DNA of 11,493 nucleotides from an uncultured Collinsella sp. (GCA_900757385.1 CAAENO010000211.1:1-11493); one strand, 5' to 3'. Counted from the stretch's first letter, positions 1 to 7,157 are shown. The notes: generated from the letters alone by a model not told the origin. Numbers and translations are program-made.

Positions 1-12
1 GAGGACAATCAT

Positions 13-255
13 ATGAAAATCATCAATATTGGCATTCTTGCTCATGTAGACGCAGGTAAGACGACCTTGACGGAGAGCCTGTTATATACCAGCGGAGCAT
101 TCGAGGCGCTCGAGCCGTGGGAACAGCGCGAGATCATGCGCTTGGTCGGTAAGTTCTCCCATGTTCATAACGAAGAGTGCGAGGCATTTAAACGGCAAGT
201 GGCCGCCGAGAACGAGGCTGACGATAAAGGCGAAGGGGAGACATGCGACTCTTAA
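13..255 (+). CDS. Chimeric 80-aa ORF: N-terminus of a Tet ribosomal-protection protein joined to a MarR-like C-terminal tail
   Basis: Residues 1-29 (ending LLYTSGA) match, from memory, the start of TetW/TetO/TetM-type tetracycline ribosomal-protection GTPases, including the intact P-loop AHVDAGKT at 10-17. The match stops near base 99-102. From residue ~30 the protein is charged and helical (LEPWEQREIMRLVGKF), resembling the last helix and tail of MarR-family regulators; MarR genes commonly precede ABC exporter pairs. GC is about 45% over bases 13-99 by hand count, clearly lower than the neighbours. A GAGGA ribosome site lies at bases 1-5, seven bases before ATG. The frame stays open across the joint, and the stop (253-255) overlaps the next gene's start by 13 bp, so translation may be coupled. 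Neither half can work: the GTPase lacks everything beyond its P-loop and the regulator part lacks its DNA-binding domain. It may serve only as a leader for the transporter. The tet part is fairly sure, the MarR part tentative. Confidence 0.7.
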   Translation: MKIINIGILAHVDAGKTTLTESLLYTSGAFEALEPWEQREIMRLVGKFSHVHNEECEAFKRQVAAENEADDKGEGETCDS

Positions 256-1979
256 TGAGATTTATGAGGCCGTATCGCGGGCTGATTGCGGTGACGCTGT
301 TTGTACTGCTGATAGATAACGTCGGCACGCTGCTGGTGCCTACAATGTTGGCGAATATGGTCAATACTGGTATCACGACGGGTGATATCGACTACATCTT
401 GCGCAACGGCGTGTATATGCTCATCGCGACCGGCATGGCCAGTGGCGGCGCGGTGCTGGGCTGCTATCTTTCGGCTCGTCTGGCGGCCAATGTGGCCTGC
501 GACATTCGCAACGCCGTCTACGATAAGTCGCTCGAGCTGTCCGCCAGCGACTTTGAGCGCTTTGGTACGGGTTCGATGATCACGCGCTCTCTCAACGACA
601 TCAACGTGATCCAGCAAGCGATCCTGCAGACGATTCAGCTGGTGTTACCGGTACCGTTCTTGGCCGTGGCGGGCATCATCTTTGCCTGGTTTATCGATCC
701 TGCCATGGGCACGCTGCTGGGCGTGGTCGTTGCGATCTTGCTGGTGGCGGCGGTCTTTACCGTTGCCAACGCCGCGCCGATCTTTATGCGCCTGCAGAGC
801 TTTATCGACCGCATGAACGTGGTGCTGCGCGAGAACATCGTGGGCGTGCGCGTCATCCGCGCATTTAACAAGGAGCGCCACGAGGAGCAGCGCCTGGACG
901 AGGTGTTTAGCGATTACGCAGCCAATGCCATCAAGGTCAACCACCTGTTTGTGGGTCTCGACAGCTCCAGCTTCTTTTTGATGAATATCGCCGAGGTGGC
1001 GGTGCTGTGGGTGGGCGGCAACCGCGTGGGCGTCCATGCCATGCAAATCGGCAGCATCTCGGCCGTGCTGGAGTACGCGATCCTGATCCTGTTCTTTGTG
1101 ATGATGGCGCAGATGGTGGTGCTGACGCTTCCGCGCGCCGCGGCGTGCCTCAGCCGTGCACAGCAGGTGCTCGAAATCGAGCCGAGCATCGTGGACGGTA
1201 AGGCTACGCTGGGCGACGGGACACCTGAGTCCGCAGATGGAGCCGACGCGGTGGCCGTGTTCGACCACATGTCGTTCCGTTTTGACGATGCCGACGAGGA
1301 CACCCTGTGCGACCTGAGTTTTGCCTGCCGCCGCGGACAGACGACCGCGATCGTGGGCTCGACGGGCTCGGGCAAGTCAACGGTGGCCAAGCTCTTGCTT
1401 CGCTTCCACGATGCCACGAAGGGCGCCATTCGCCTGAACGGCGTCGATCTGCGCGACCTTTCGCAAGACGATATCCGCGGGCGTATCGCCTATGTGCCGC
1501 AGAAGGCATGGCTGTTCTCGGGTACGGTGGCGAGCAACCTGCGCTTTGGCAACGAAGGCGCGACCGAGGCTGACATGCTCCATGCGCTGGAGGTTGCCCA
1601 GAGCACCTTTGTGCTCGACCAGCCCCAGGGGCTCGATACGCCGGTGGCCCAGGGCGGCACGAACTTCTCGGGTGGTCAGCGCCAGCGCCTGGCGATTGCC
1701 CGCGCACTCATGAAACATGCCGATCTGTATATCTTCGACGATAGCTTTTCGGCCCTGGACTTTAAGACCGATGCGGCACTGCGCCATGCGCTACAGGACG
1801 AGACGCGCGATGCCGCGGTGCTCATCATCGCCCAGCGCATCTCGACTATTTTGCATGCCGATCAGATTGTGGTGCTCAAGGACGGTGAGGTCGTGGGCCT
1901 AGGCACGCACGACGAGCTCATGAAAACCTGTGAGGTGTACCGCGCTATCGCGGAATCGCAGATGAAGGGAGGTGAGTAG
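243..1979 (+). CDS. ABC multidrug exporter half-transporter, degenerate-site subunit (TM287/BmrC type)
   Basis: Type IV ABC exporter half of 578 aa: a six-helix transmembrane domain (about residues 10-300) followed by a nucleotide-binding domain (about 335-578). Visible motifs are Walker A GSTGSGKST (372-380), Q-loop Q420, signature FSGGQ (475-479), Walker B LYIFDD (495-500) and D-loop SALD (503-506). Two catalytic positions are altered: Asp500 replaces the usual Glu after Walker B, and Gln531 (IAQRIST) replaces the switch His. This is the pattern of the degenerate subunit in heterodimeric exporters such as TM287/288. The start is ATG with an AGGGGAG ribosome site just upstream. The gene overlaps the chimeric ORF by 13 bp and ends one base before the next ATG, so both transporter genes sit in one operon. 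The substrate cannot be read from sequence; related heterodimers export drugs, and some confer tetracycline resistance. Confidence 0.95.
   Translation: MRLLMRFMRPYRGLIAVTLFVLLIDNVGTLLVPTMLANMVNTGITTGDIDYILRNGVYMLIATGMASGGAVLGCYLSARLAANVACDIRNAVYDKSLELSASDFERFGTGSMITRSLNDINVIQQAILQTIQLVLPVPFLAVAGIIFAWFIDPAMGTLLGVVVAILLVAAVFTVANAAPIFMRLQSFIDRMNVVLRENIVGVRVIRAFNKERHEEQRLDEVFSDYAANAIKVNHLFVGLDSSSFFLMNIAEVAVLWVGGNRVGVHAMQIGSISAVLEYAILILFFVMMAQMVVLTLPRAAACLSRAQQVLEIEPSIVDGKATLGDGTPESADGADAVAVFDHMSFRFDDADEDTLCDLSFACRRGQTTAIVGSTGSGKSTVAKLLLRFHDATKGAIRLNGVDLRDLSQDDIRGRIAYVPQKAWLFSGTVASNLRFGNEGATEADMLHALEVAQSTFVLDQPQGLDTPVAQGGTNFSGGQRQRLAIARALMKHADLYIFDDSFSALDFKTDAALRHALQDETRDAAVLIIAQRISTILHADQIVVLKDGEVVGLGTHDELMKTCEVYRAIAESQMKGGE
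1966..1975 (+). promoter_or_regulatory. Strong Shine-Dalgarno that fixes the start of the second ABC gene
   Basis: AGGGAGGTGA lies inside the last codons of the first transporter gene, with eight bases between GGAGG and ATG 1981. It excludes the GTG at 1972, which overlaps the site itself, and supports roughly equal translation of the two subunits. Confidence 0.8.
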
Positions 1980-1980
1980 C

Positions 1981-3984
1981 ATGACCGAGGAGCTCAAGAA
2001 GTGGAGCATCGCCGATGACGCCGCGGCTGCAGAGACAGTCGAGGAGACGGGCGCCACGCCCGACCTGGACGAAAACGCCAAGGCAGCGGTGGAGCGCGAG
2101 GCTCGCCGCCAGGCACTCTACGAGGAAAACGAGCGCGCCGAGGACGAGCGCGCCCGCGCCGAGGCGGAGCGCATGCGTGACGTTAACGACGAGGACGAGG
2201 ACGAGACGCCCCGCGACACTTGGGCGACGGTGCGCCGCCTGTGGAGCGAGGCCGCCGGCGACCATTGGCGCTTCTATATCGTGTTCGCGAGTATCGTGTT
2301 CTATGCCATCTTTAACACCGCGGCGCCGGCTTACAGCGCCCGCGTGATCGATGAGCTGTGGGGGCACATGAAGCTGGCGTTTGCCAACAACACTACCTTC
2401 AGCATTACCTGGGAGAACTGCGGCAGGACCATCTTTATCTACTTTATGATCTGGACCGCCGCCGCCTCGTTCTACGCACTCCAGAGCTTTTTGATGTCGA
2501 GCGTTGCCGAGCGCCTCAACCTGCGCCTGCGCAACCGCATCGCACAAAAGCTCAACCGTCTGCCGCTTGCCTACTTTGACGCGCATCGTCCCGGCGAGGT
2601 CGTCAGCCGTGCGACCAACGACTTGGACAAGATGTCCGAGAGCATGCAACGCGGCCTGCTGCAGCTTCTGGTGTCGATCGGTACCGTGGTGGGCGCCGTG
2701 AGCGTGATGTTCGTGTTTAGCGTGCCGCTCACGCTCGTCTTTTTGTTCTTTACGGCGCTTTCGCTGCTGGTGACGAAGGTCGTGTCGCGCCGCACGCATG
2801 ATGTGACGGGCGAGCGCCAGGAGTGGGTGTCCAAGATTACGAGCGCGGTCGAGGAGGGCTACTCGGGCCGTCTGGTGATCCGTGCGTTTAACCGCGAGCG
2901 CAAGAGCTCTGCCGAGGTGCACGAGGCTTCGAAGGAGCTGGCGCGCGTGAGCACCAAGGCCGACTTTATGATTAACGCCGTCGGCCCCGCGGTGCGCTTT
3001 ATCGGCCGTTTGGCGCAGATCGTGATCGCGCTGGTGGGCTGCAGCATGCTGGTTGCCGGGCATATGACCGTCGGCGTGTTCCAGGCGTTCTTCCAGTTCA
3101 TCAACGAGGCGTCCGAGCCCATGACGGAGCTGTCGTTTATCTTTAACTCGCTGCAGAGTGCGCTGGCGAGCGCCGAGCGCGTGTTCGACCTGCTCGACGA
3201 GCCCGAGATGGAGGCCGATCCGTTGCCGGTGGCCGCCGCCAAGCTGCCGGGCAAAGTGGAAGGCCGTGTCGCTTTTGAGCATGTGCGCTTTGGCTATTCG
3301 CCCGACAAGCCGCTTATGCGAGACGTGTCGTTTACCGCCGAGCCGGGTCAGAAGATCGCCGTGGTGGGAACCACGGGCGCGGGTAAGACCACGCTCATCA
3401 ACCTGCTCATGCGCTTTTACGAGATCGACGGCGGCCGCATTACCCTCGACGGCGTGGACACGAGCCGCATGAACCGCGGTGAGTTACGTCAGCAGTTTGG
3501 CATGGTGCTGCAGGACGCCTGGCTGTTCGACGGCACGATTGCCGAAAACATCGCCTACGGCTGCCCCGAGGCAACGCGCGACGAGATCGTGGCTGCCGCC
3601 CGCGCCGCGCAGGTCGACTTCTTTGTGCGCACCATGCCGCAGGGCTACGACACGCGCGTGGCCAATGATGCCGAAAGCATCAGCCAGGGCCAGCGTCAGC
3701 TGCTGACCATTGCGCGCGTGCTGCTCAACAACCCGGCGATTCTCATCTTGGACGAGGCGACGTCGAGCGTGGACACGCGTACCGAGCTTGCCATCGGCCG
3801 TGCCATGGACGCGCTCATGCATGGGCGCACGAGCTTTGTGATCGCGCATCGCCTGTCGACGATCGTGGACGCCGACCTGATCTTGGTCATGGATCACGGC
3901 AACATTATCGAGCAAGGCACGCATAAGGAACTGCTGGCTGCCGAGGGTGCTTACGCCGACCTCTACCTAAGCCAGTTCGCATAA
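1981..3984 (+). CDS. ABC multidrug exporter half-transporter, consensus-site subunit (TM288/BmrD type) with acidic N-terminal extension
   Basis: Partner half-transporter of 667 aa. The ATG at 1981 is chosen because a strong AGGGAGGTGA site ends at 1975; an in-frame GTG at 1972 lies inside that site. Residues ~1-85 are a highly charged, probably coiled-coil extension rich in Glu, Arg and Ala. The transmembrane domain runs from about 97 to 390. The nucleotide-binding domain carries Walker A GTTGAGKTT (463-471), Q-loop Q511, Walker B ILILDE with catalytic Glu592, and switch His623. Its signature reads ISQGQ (567-571) rather than LSGGQ. In a heterodimer this non-canonical signature would face the altered Walker B of the upstream partner, giving one dead and one active ATP site. 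ABC2 follows the upstream stop by one base, so the two are almost certainly cotranslated. A palindrome and a terminator follow the stop codon. Confidence 0.95.
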   Translation: MTEELKKWSIADDAAAAETVEETGATPDLDENAKAAVEREARRQALYEENERAEDERARAEAERMRDVNDEDEDETPRDTWATVRRLWSEAAGDHWRFYIVFASIVFYAIFNTAAPAYSARVIDELWGHMKLAFANNTTFSITWENCGRTIFIYFMIWTAAASFYALQSFLMSSVAERLNLRLRNRIAQKLNRLPLAYFDAHRPGEVVSRATNDLDKMSESMQRGLLQLLVSIGTVVGAVSVMFVFSVPLTLVFLFFTALSLLVTKVVSRRTHDVTGERQEWVSKITSAVEEGYSGRLVIRAFNRERKSSAEVHEASKELARVSTKADFMINAVGPAVRFIGRLAQIVIALVGCSMLVAGHMTVGVFQAFFQFINEASEPMTELSFIFNSLQSALASAERVFDLLDEPEMEADPLPVAAAKLPGKVEGRVAFEHVRFGYSPDKPLMRDVSFTAEPGQKIAVVGTTGAGKTTLINLLMRFYEIDGGRITLDGVDTSRMNRGELRQQFGMVLQDAWLFDGTIAENIAYGCPEATRDEIVAAARAAQVDFFVRTMPQGYDTRVANDAESISQGQRQLLTIARVLLNNPAILILDEATSSVDTRTELAIGRAMDALMHGRTSFVIAHRLSTIVDADLILVMDHGNIIEQGTHKELLAAEGAYADLYLSQFA

Positions 3985-4014
3985 TGTGACAAAGGGACAG
4001 TCCCGCATGTCACA
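3985..4014. repeat. REP-like nested palindrome
   Basis: Outer arms TGTGACA (3985-3991) and TGTCACA (4008-4014) enclose a second palindrome, GGGAC-A-GTCCC (3994-4004). It begins directly after the transporter stop codon. The design resembles dispersed intergenic REP elements; copy number elsewhere cannot be seen from this window. Confidence 0.6.
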
Positions 4015-4022
4015 TCAAAAAG

Positions 4023-4059
4023 AAAGGCGCGCCGGGGATGGATTCCCTGGCGCGCCTTT
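4023..4059. terminator. Bidirectional rho-independent terminator between the ABC operon and cysE
   Basis: AAAGGCGCGCC (4023-4033) pairs with GGCGCGCCTTT (4049-4059). An inner GGGA/TCCC extends the stem. A-rich sequence on the left and TTTT on the right allow termination of both converging transcripts. Confidence 0.88.
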
Positions 4060-4097
4060 TGCGTCGGCGCCGATGTTGTTTTGTGCCGCTCGCGTTC

Positions 4098-4802
4098 CTA
4101 GCGCTCGTCCACGAGCTTGGCGACGAGGGCCTTGAGCTCGGCCACCTCTCGCTCGAGTTCCTTGACGCGGCGGGCATTCTCGGTGATGCCCTGGCGGTTG
4201 AGGGCGCTCTGCTCGGCGGCGTCATCGGGCATGTACTCGCGATGCTGCTTGGCATCGAAGCTTTCTTCGAACACGCGGCAGCCGTTGCGCTTGATGATGC
4301 GGCCTGGCACGCCCACGACGGTGCAGTTATCGGGCACGTCTTTGACGACGACCGAGTTGCCGCCGATCTTGACGTTGTTGCCGATGCGAATGTTGCCGAG
4401 CACCTTGGCGCCTGTGCCCACGGTGACGTTGTTGCCCAGGGTGGGGTGGCGCTTGCCGGTCTCGTTGCCGGTGCCGCCAAGTGTGACGCCCTGATAGAGC
4501 ACGCAGTTGTCGCCCACAATGGCGGTTTCGCCGATGACAACGCCCATGGCGTGGTCGATAAAGAAATGCTTGCCGATCTGTGCGGCAGGATGAATCTCGA
4601 CGCCGGTGATATGACGGGTGAGCTGCGAGAGCACGCGGGCGAGCGAGCGATGGCCGTGCTTCCAGAGCCAGTGCTCGGGCACGTGATTCCACTTGGCGTG
4701 AAGACCGGGGTACGAAAGGAAAATGACCAGGCCATTTTGCGCAGCGGGGTCCTGCGCCTGGACGGTCTTGATGTCCTCGCGAATGGTATTGATAAAGCTC
4801 AC
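4098..4802 (-). CDS. cysE: Serine O-acetyltransferase (CysE/EpsC type) with C-terminal coiled coil
   Basis: Transfers acetyl from acetyl-CoA to L-serine, giving O-acetylserine, the first step of cytoplasmic cysteine synthesis. The 234-aa protein has a short N-terminal helical part (about 1-65) and a left-handed beta-helix of hexapeptide repeats (about 66-170). Catalytic Asp83-His84 sits in the motif FIDHAMGVVIGET, followed by GVTLGGTG (105-112) and His119 in RHP. The start is GTG, preceded on the minus strand by a good GGGAGGG site; no ATG fits better. The last ~35 residues form a heptad coiled coil (VKELEREVAELKALVAKLV), and the protein ends in Arg rather than the Ile that many CysE proteins insert into the CysK active site. 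The gene converges on the ABC operon and diverges from the DedA gene. No riboswitch or T-box is visible upstream. Confidence 0.95.
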   Translation of the reverse strand: MSFINTIREDIKTVQAQDPAAQNGLVIFLSYPGLHAKWNHVPEHWLWKHGHRSLARVLSQLTRHITGVEIHPAAQIGKHFFIDHAMGVVIGETAIVGDNCVLYQGVTLGGTGNETGKRHPTLGNNVTVGTGAKVLGNIRIGNNVKIGGNSVVVKDVPDNCTVVGVPGRIIKRNGCRVFEESFDAKQHREYMPDDAAEQSALNRQGITENARRVKELEREVAELKALVAKLVDER

Positions 4803-4843
4803 TGGCCGCCCTCCCTCAGCGCCGTGACAATGCGATTCAATAA

Positions 4844-4849
4844 AGTATA
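4844..4849 (-). promoter_or_regulatory. Candidate -10 box for cysE
   Basis: Minus-strand TATACT about 41 bases upstream of the GTG start would give a leader of roughly 35 nt. No good -35 hexamer is seen at the usual distance, so only the -10 is proposed. Confidence 0.45.
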
Positions 4850-4974
4850 GCGATTCGCTAGGGATTAAGAAGGGCGATCTTGCTTTGCTTTGGGCGACAA
4901 GTGTCAGTTATGCAAACTTGCTGGTAATGGAGTCATGCTTTTGTGGGGTTGCGCACGAGGGGGCGCCGCAACCG

Positions 4975-4980
4975 TATACT
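4975..4980 (+). promoter_or_regulatory. Candidate -10 box for the DedA gene
   Basis: TATACT lies 46 bases before the ATG at 5027. TTGCGC (4949-4954) could serve as -35, but the 20-base spacing is long, so this promoter is tentative. The 4803-5026 gap otherwise holds only the two divergent promoters. Confidence 0.45.
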
Positions 4981-5026
4981 GGTCAACTTGGACGTGTCCG
5001 CGCCCACAACTGAGAGGTTTAACTTC

Positions 5027-5674
5027 ATGGGTTTCATTAACTTTATCGCCGAGCTGCTCAAGGACCCGCGCACCGCGATCGCCAGTTGGATCGCCGCCGG
5101 CCCGCTTATGGCCTACGGCTGCGTGTTCCTAATTATCTTTATCGAGACGGGCGTGGTGTTCTTCCCGTTCCTTCCCGGCGATTCGCTGCTGTTCGCTTCG
5201 GGCTTCTTTGCCCACAACGGCGGCTTTAACATCGTGGCCCTGTTGGCCGTCGCATGGACGGCCGCCATCTTGGGCGACCAGTGCAACTTTATGATCGGCC
5301 ATTTCTTTGGCCGAAAGATCATCGCCTCGGGCAAGGTCAAGGCCATGACGCCCGAGCGCATCAAAAAGTCCGAGGACTTCCTGGACAAGTGGGGTCACCT
5401 GGCCATCTTCCTGGGTCGCTTCTTCCCGTTTATCCGCACCTTTGTGCCCTTCATCGCCGGTATGGGCGGCATGCACTGGCGCAACTTTGTCATCTATAAC
5501 GTGCTGGGCGGTATCACCTGGTCGACGGTCTTTACACTGCTGGGCTATTTCTTTGGCGGCATTCCCTTTGTGCAGGAGCACTTTGAGCTGCTGATCGTGG
5601 GCATTGTTGCCGTGTCGATTATTCCGACCGTGGTCGGTTTGGTTAAGGCAAAGCTGGGCAAAAAGAACGCGTAG
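5027..5674 (+). CDS. DedA-family (VTT/SNARE-associated domain) membrane protein
   Basis: Integral membrane protein of 215 aa from the DedA family, whose members are implicated in lipid-carrier or phospholipid flipping and membrane energetics (undecaprenyl phosphate recycling for some). Family signatures are clear: FIETGVVFFPFLPGDSLLFASG around 38-59, and GRFFPFIRTFVPFIAGMGGM at 130-149. Glu40, Asp52, Arg131 and Arg137 sit at positions equivalent to residues essential in E. coli YqjA/YghB. Hydrophobic stretches near 24-48, 68-92, 135-147, 155-178 and 187-207 agree with the family topology. ATG 5027 is chosen because GAGAGG lies nine bases upstream; an in-frame upstream extension (from 4943) would span the promoter region. 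The gene stands alone between cysE and ilvE. The transported lipid cannot be told from sequence. Confidence 0.92.
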   Translation: MGFINFIAELLKDPRTAIASWIAAGPLMAYGCVFLIIFIETGVVFFPFLPGDSLLFASGFFAHNGGFNIVALLAVAWTAAILGDQCNFMIGHFFGRKIIASGKVKAMTPERIKKSEDFLDKWGHLAIFLGRFFPFIRTFVPFIAGMGGMHWRNFVIYNVLGGITWSTVFTLLGYFFGGIPFVQEHFELLIVGIVAVSIIPTVVGLVKAKLGKKNA

Positions 5675-5702
5675 CTCGAGCCGGCGCACAAATCGTGTCG
5701 TT

Positions 5703-5734
5703 GAGGCCCGTCACCGTTTACGGTGGCGGGCCTC
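5703..5734 (+). terminator. Terminator hairpin after the DedA gene
   Basis: GAGGCCCG-T-CACCG and CGGTG-G-CGGGCCTC form a ~14-bp stem with one T-G wobble and a TTTA loop. The T-tract after it is weak (tctctag), so termination may be partial. Confidence 0.7.
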
Positions 5735-5804
5735 TCTAGCTTCGGTCAAATGAAAATACTTTAGTTAGTTAAAGAAAAACGTTTTATCCGATGCGTGTGC
5801 GGAG

Positions 5805-5810
5805 TACAAT
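5805..5810 (+). promoter_or_regulatory. Candidate -10 box for ilvE
   Basis: TACAAT places transcription start near 5817, giving a ~147-nt leader before the ilvE ATG. The -35 position (5782-5787, TTTTAT) is poor. A small inverted repeat CTTTA-N6-TAAAG (5759-5774) lies just upstream and could bind a regulator, though this is unproven. Confidence 0.4.
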
Positions 5811-5963
5811 CTCGTGCATGCGAATCGACGTGTCATCGGCTTCGATGTCGTCCGCGTGTCCCGTCCGGCTCTACGCTCCGGGCGTGTGACGTTGCGACGC
5901 GGTCGGCCCCGGTCCTTGCGTGCGGGTTCGCGAGCATGCAACTGTGTATGTAAGGAGCGACAT

Positions 5964-7016
5964 ATGACTGTCGAGAAGAAGGATATCGATTGGGGTAGCC
6001 TCGGCTTTGGCTACATGAAGACCGATTACAGCTACGAGGCTCATTGGAAGGATGGCGAGTGGGACGAGGGTGGCCTGACCACCGACCACACCCTGCATGT
6101 CTCCGAGTGCGGTGGTATCTTCCACTACTGCCAGGAGGTCTTTGAGGGCCTGAAGGCCTACACCGCCGAGGACGGCAGCATCGTCTGTTTCCGTCCCGAC
6201 ATGAACGCTGAGCGTATGTACAACTCTGCGCAGCGCCTCGAGATGCCCCCGTTCCCCAAGGACAAGTTTGTCGAGGCCGTCAAGCAGGTCGTCTCTGCCA
6301 ATGCCGCATGGGTTCCGCCCTTCGGCTCTGGCGCAACCCTGTATGTGCGTCCGTTTATGATCGGCTCCGGTGACGTAATCGGCGTGGCTCCCGCTCCTGA
6401 GTACACGTTCCGCATTCTCGTGACCCCGGTCGGTCCGTACTTTAAGGGTGGCCTCAAGCCCGTCAAGCTGCGCGTTTCCGAGTATGACCGCGCTGCACCG
6501 CACGGCACCGGTAACATCAAGGCCGGCCTGAACTACGCCATGTCCCTTAAACCCACGATGGAGGCCCATCGCGAGGGTTATGCCGAGAACCTGTATCTCG
6601 ACTCCGAGTCCCGCACCTATGTCGAGGAGACCGGCGGCGCCAACGTGCTGTTCGTGAAGGAGGACGGCACCCTCGTCGTTCCGCAGTCGCACACCGACTC
6701 CATCCTGCCCTCTATCACCCGTCGTTCGCTCGTTCAGGTTGCTCAGGACCTGGGCATTACCGTCGACCAACGCCCTGTCGAGTGGGCCGAGGTCAAGGCC
6801 GGTACCTTTGTCGAGTGCGGCCTGTGCGGCACCGCTGCCGTTATCTCCCCGGTCGGCGAGATCGACAACAAGGTTTACGGCGCCGACGAGACCGTGACCT
6901 TCCCGGCTGGCTACACCGAGATCGGCCCCGTGATGAAGAAGCTCCGCGAGACCCTGACGGGCATCCAGTCTGGTGCTGTTGAGGATAAGCACAACTGGGT
7001 TTACACCGTCGCGTAA
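5964..7016 (+). CDS. ilvE: Branched-chain amino acid aminotransferase
   Basis: PLP-dependent fold-type IV transaminase of 350 aa, interconverting leucine, isoleucine and valine with their 2-oxo acids using glutamate/2-oxoglutarate in the cytoplasm. Length and motifs fit the long bacterial BCAT group. CQEVFEGLKAY lies at 56-66 and LYVRPFMIGSG at 126-136; Lys186 in GTGNIKAGLNYA is the PLP Schiff-base lysine. YVEETGGANVLF (219-230) supplies the Glu that contacts the PLP ring nitrogen, and CGLCGTAAVISPV (285-297) holds the phosphate-binding Gly-Thr. ATG 5964 has AAGGAG six bases upstream. An in-frame GTG at 5814 would add an Arg-rich 50-residue extension with no counterpart in the family. The gene is monocistronic, ending before a strong hairpin. 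No T-box is visible in the leader. Confidence 0.95.
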   Translation: MTVEKKDIDWGSLGFGYMKTDYSYEAHWKDGEWDEGGLTTDHTLHVSECGGIFHYCQEVFEGLKAYTAEDGSIVCFRPDMNAERMYNSAQRLEMPPFPKDKFVEAVKQVVSANAAWVPPFGSGATLYVRPFMIGSGDVIGVAPAPEYTFRILVTPVGPYFKGGLKPVKLRVSEYDRAAPHGTGNIKAGLNYAMSLKPTMEAHREGYAENLYLDSESRTYVEETGGANVLFVKEDGTLVVPQSHTDSILPSITRRSLVQVAQDLGITVDQRPVEWAEVKAGTFVECGLCGTAAVISPVGEIDNKVYGADETVTFPAGYTEIGPVMKKLRETLTGIQSGAVEDKHNWVYTVA

Positions 7017-7032
7017 GCTGCCTTAGCTGTCC

Positions 7033-7157
7033 GGCCCGAGGGCTACCCTCCTTTCCGGCGCGTCCTCGGACATGAAAGAACCTCCGCTGCGCACTTCGTG
7101 CGGCGGAGGTTCTTTCGTCCTGCGGAGTGCGCCGGAAAGGAGGGTCGCCCTCGAGCC
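7033..7157. repeat. Long inverted repeat enclosing the ilvE terminator
   Basis: Arms 7033-7061 and 7129-7157 are inverted copies matching at 27 of 29 positions by hand alignment. Each arm also contains its own mini-hairpin (GAGGG-CTA-CCCTC and GAGGG-TCG-CCCTC). The enclosed ~67 bases hold the terminator at 7074-7116. The nested design resembles paired REP units. Confidence 0.75.
7074..7116 (+). terminator. Terminator hairpin after ilvE
   Basis: GAAAGAACCTCCGC pairs perfectly over 14 bp with GCGGAGGTTCTTTC. Beyond a two-base bulge, CGCAC/GTGCG continues the stem to a TTC loop. The 3' arm carries the T-rich run, so the hairpin could act in either direction. Confidence 0.85.

Noticed and set aside
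1972..1980. GTG start for the second ABC gene
   Set aside because: It lies inside the Shine-Dalgarno that serves ATG 1981.
1945..3282. 445-aa minus-strand ORF opposite the second ABC gene
   Set aside because: Antisense to a gene with clear ABC motifs. His/Arg-rich composition with no domain is typical of a shadow frame in GC-rich DNA.
4038..4850. 270-aa plus-strand ORF opposite cysE
   Set aside because: Shadow of cysE, and it also crosses the terminator region at its start.
4943..5026. N-terminal extension of the DedA protein
   Set aside because: It spans the likely promoter, is not membrane-like, and ATG 5027 has a good ribosome site.
5814..5963. 50-residue N-terminal extension of ilvE from GTG
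   Set aside because: Arg-rich and unlike the family; ATG 5964 has AAGGAG at the proper distance.
5811..5963. T-box or known riboswitch upstream of ilvE
   Set aside because: No T-box consensus (AGGGTGGNACCGCG-like) or other recognised riboswitch core was found.
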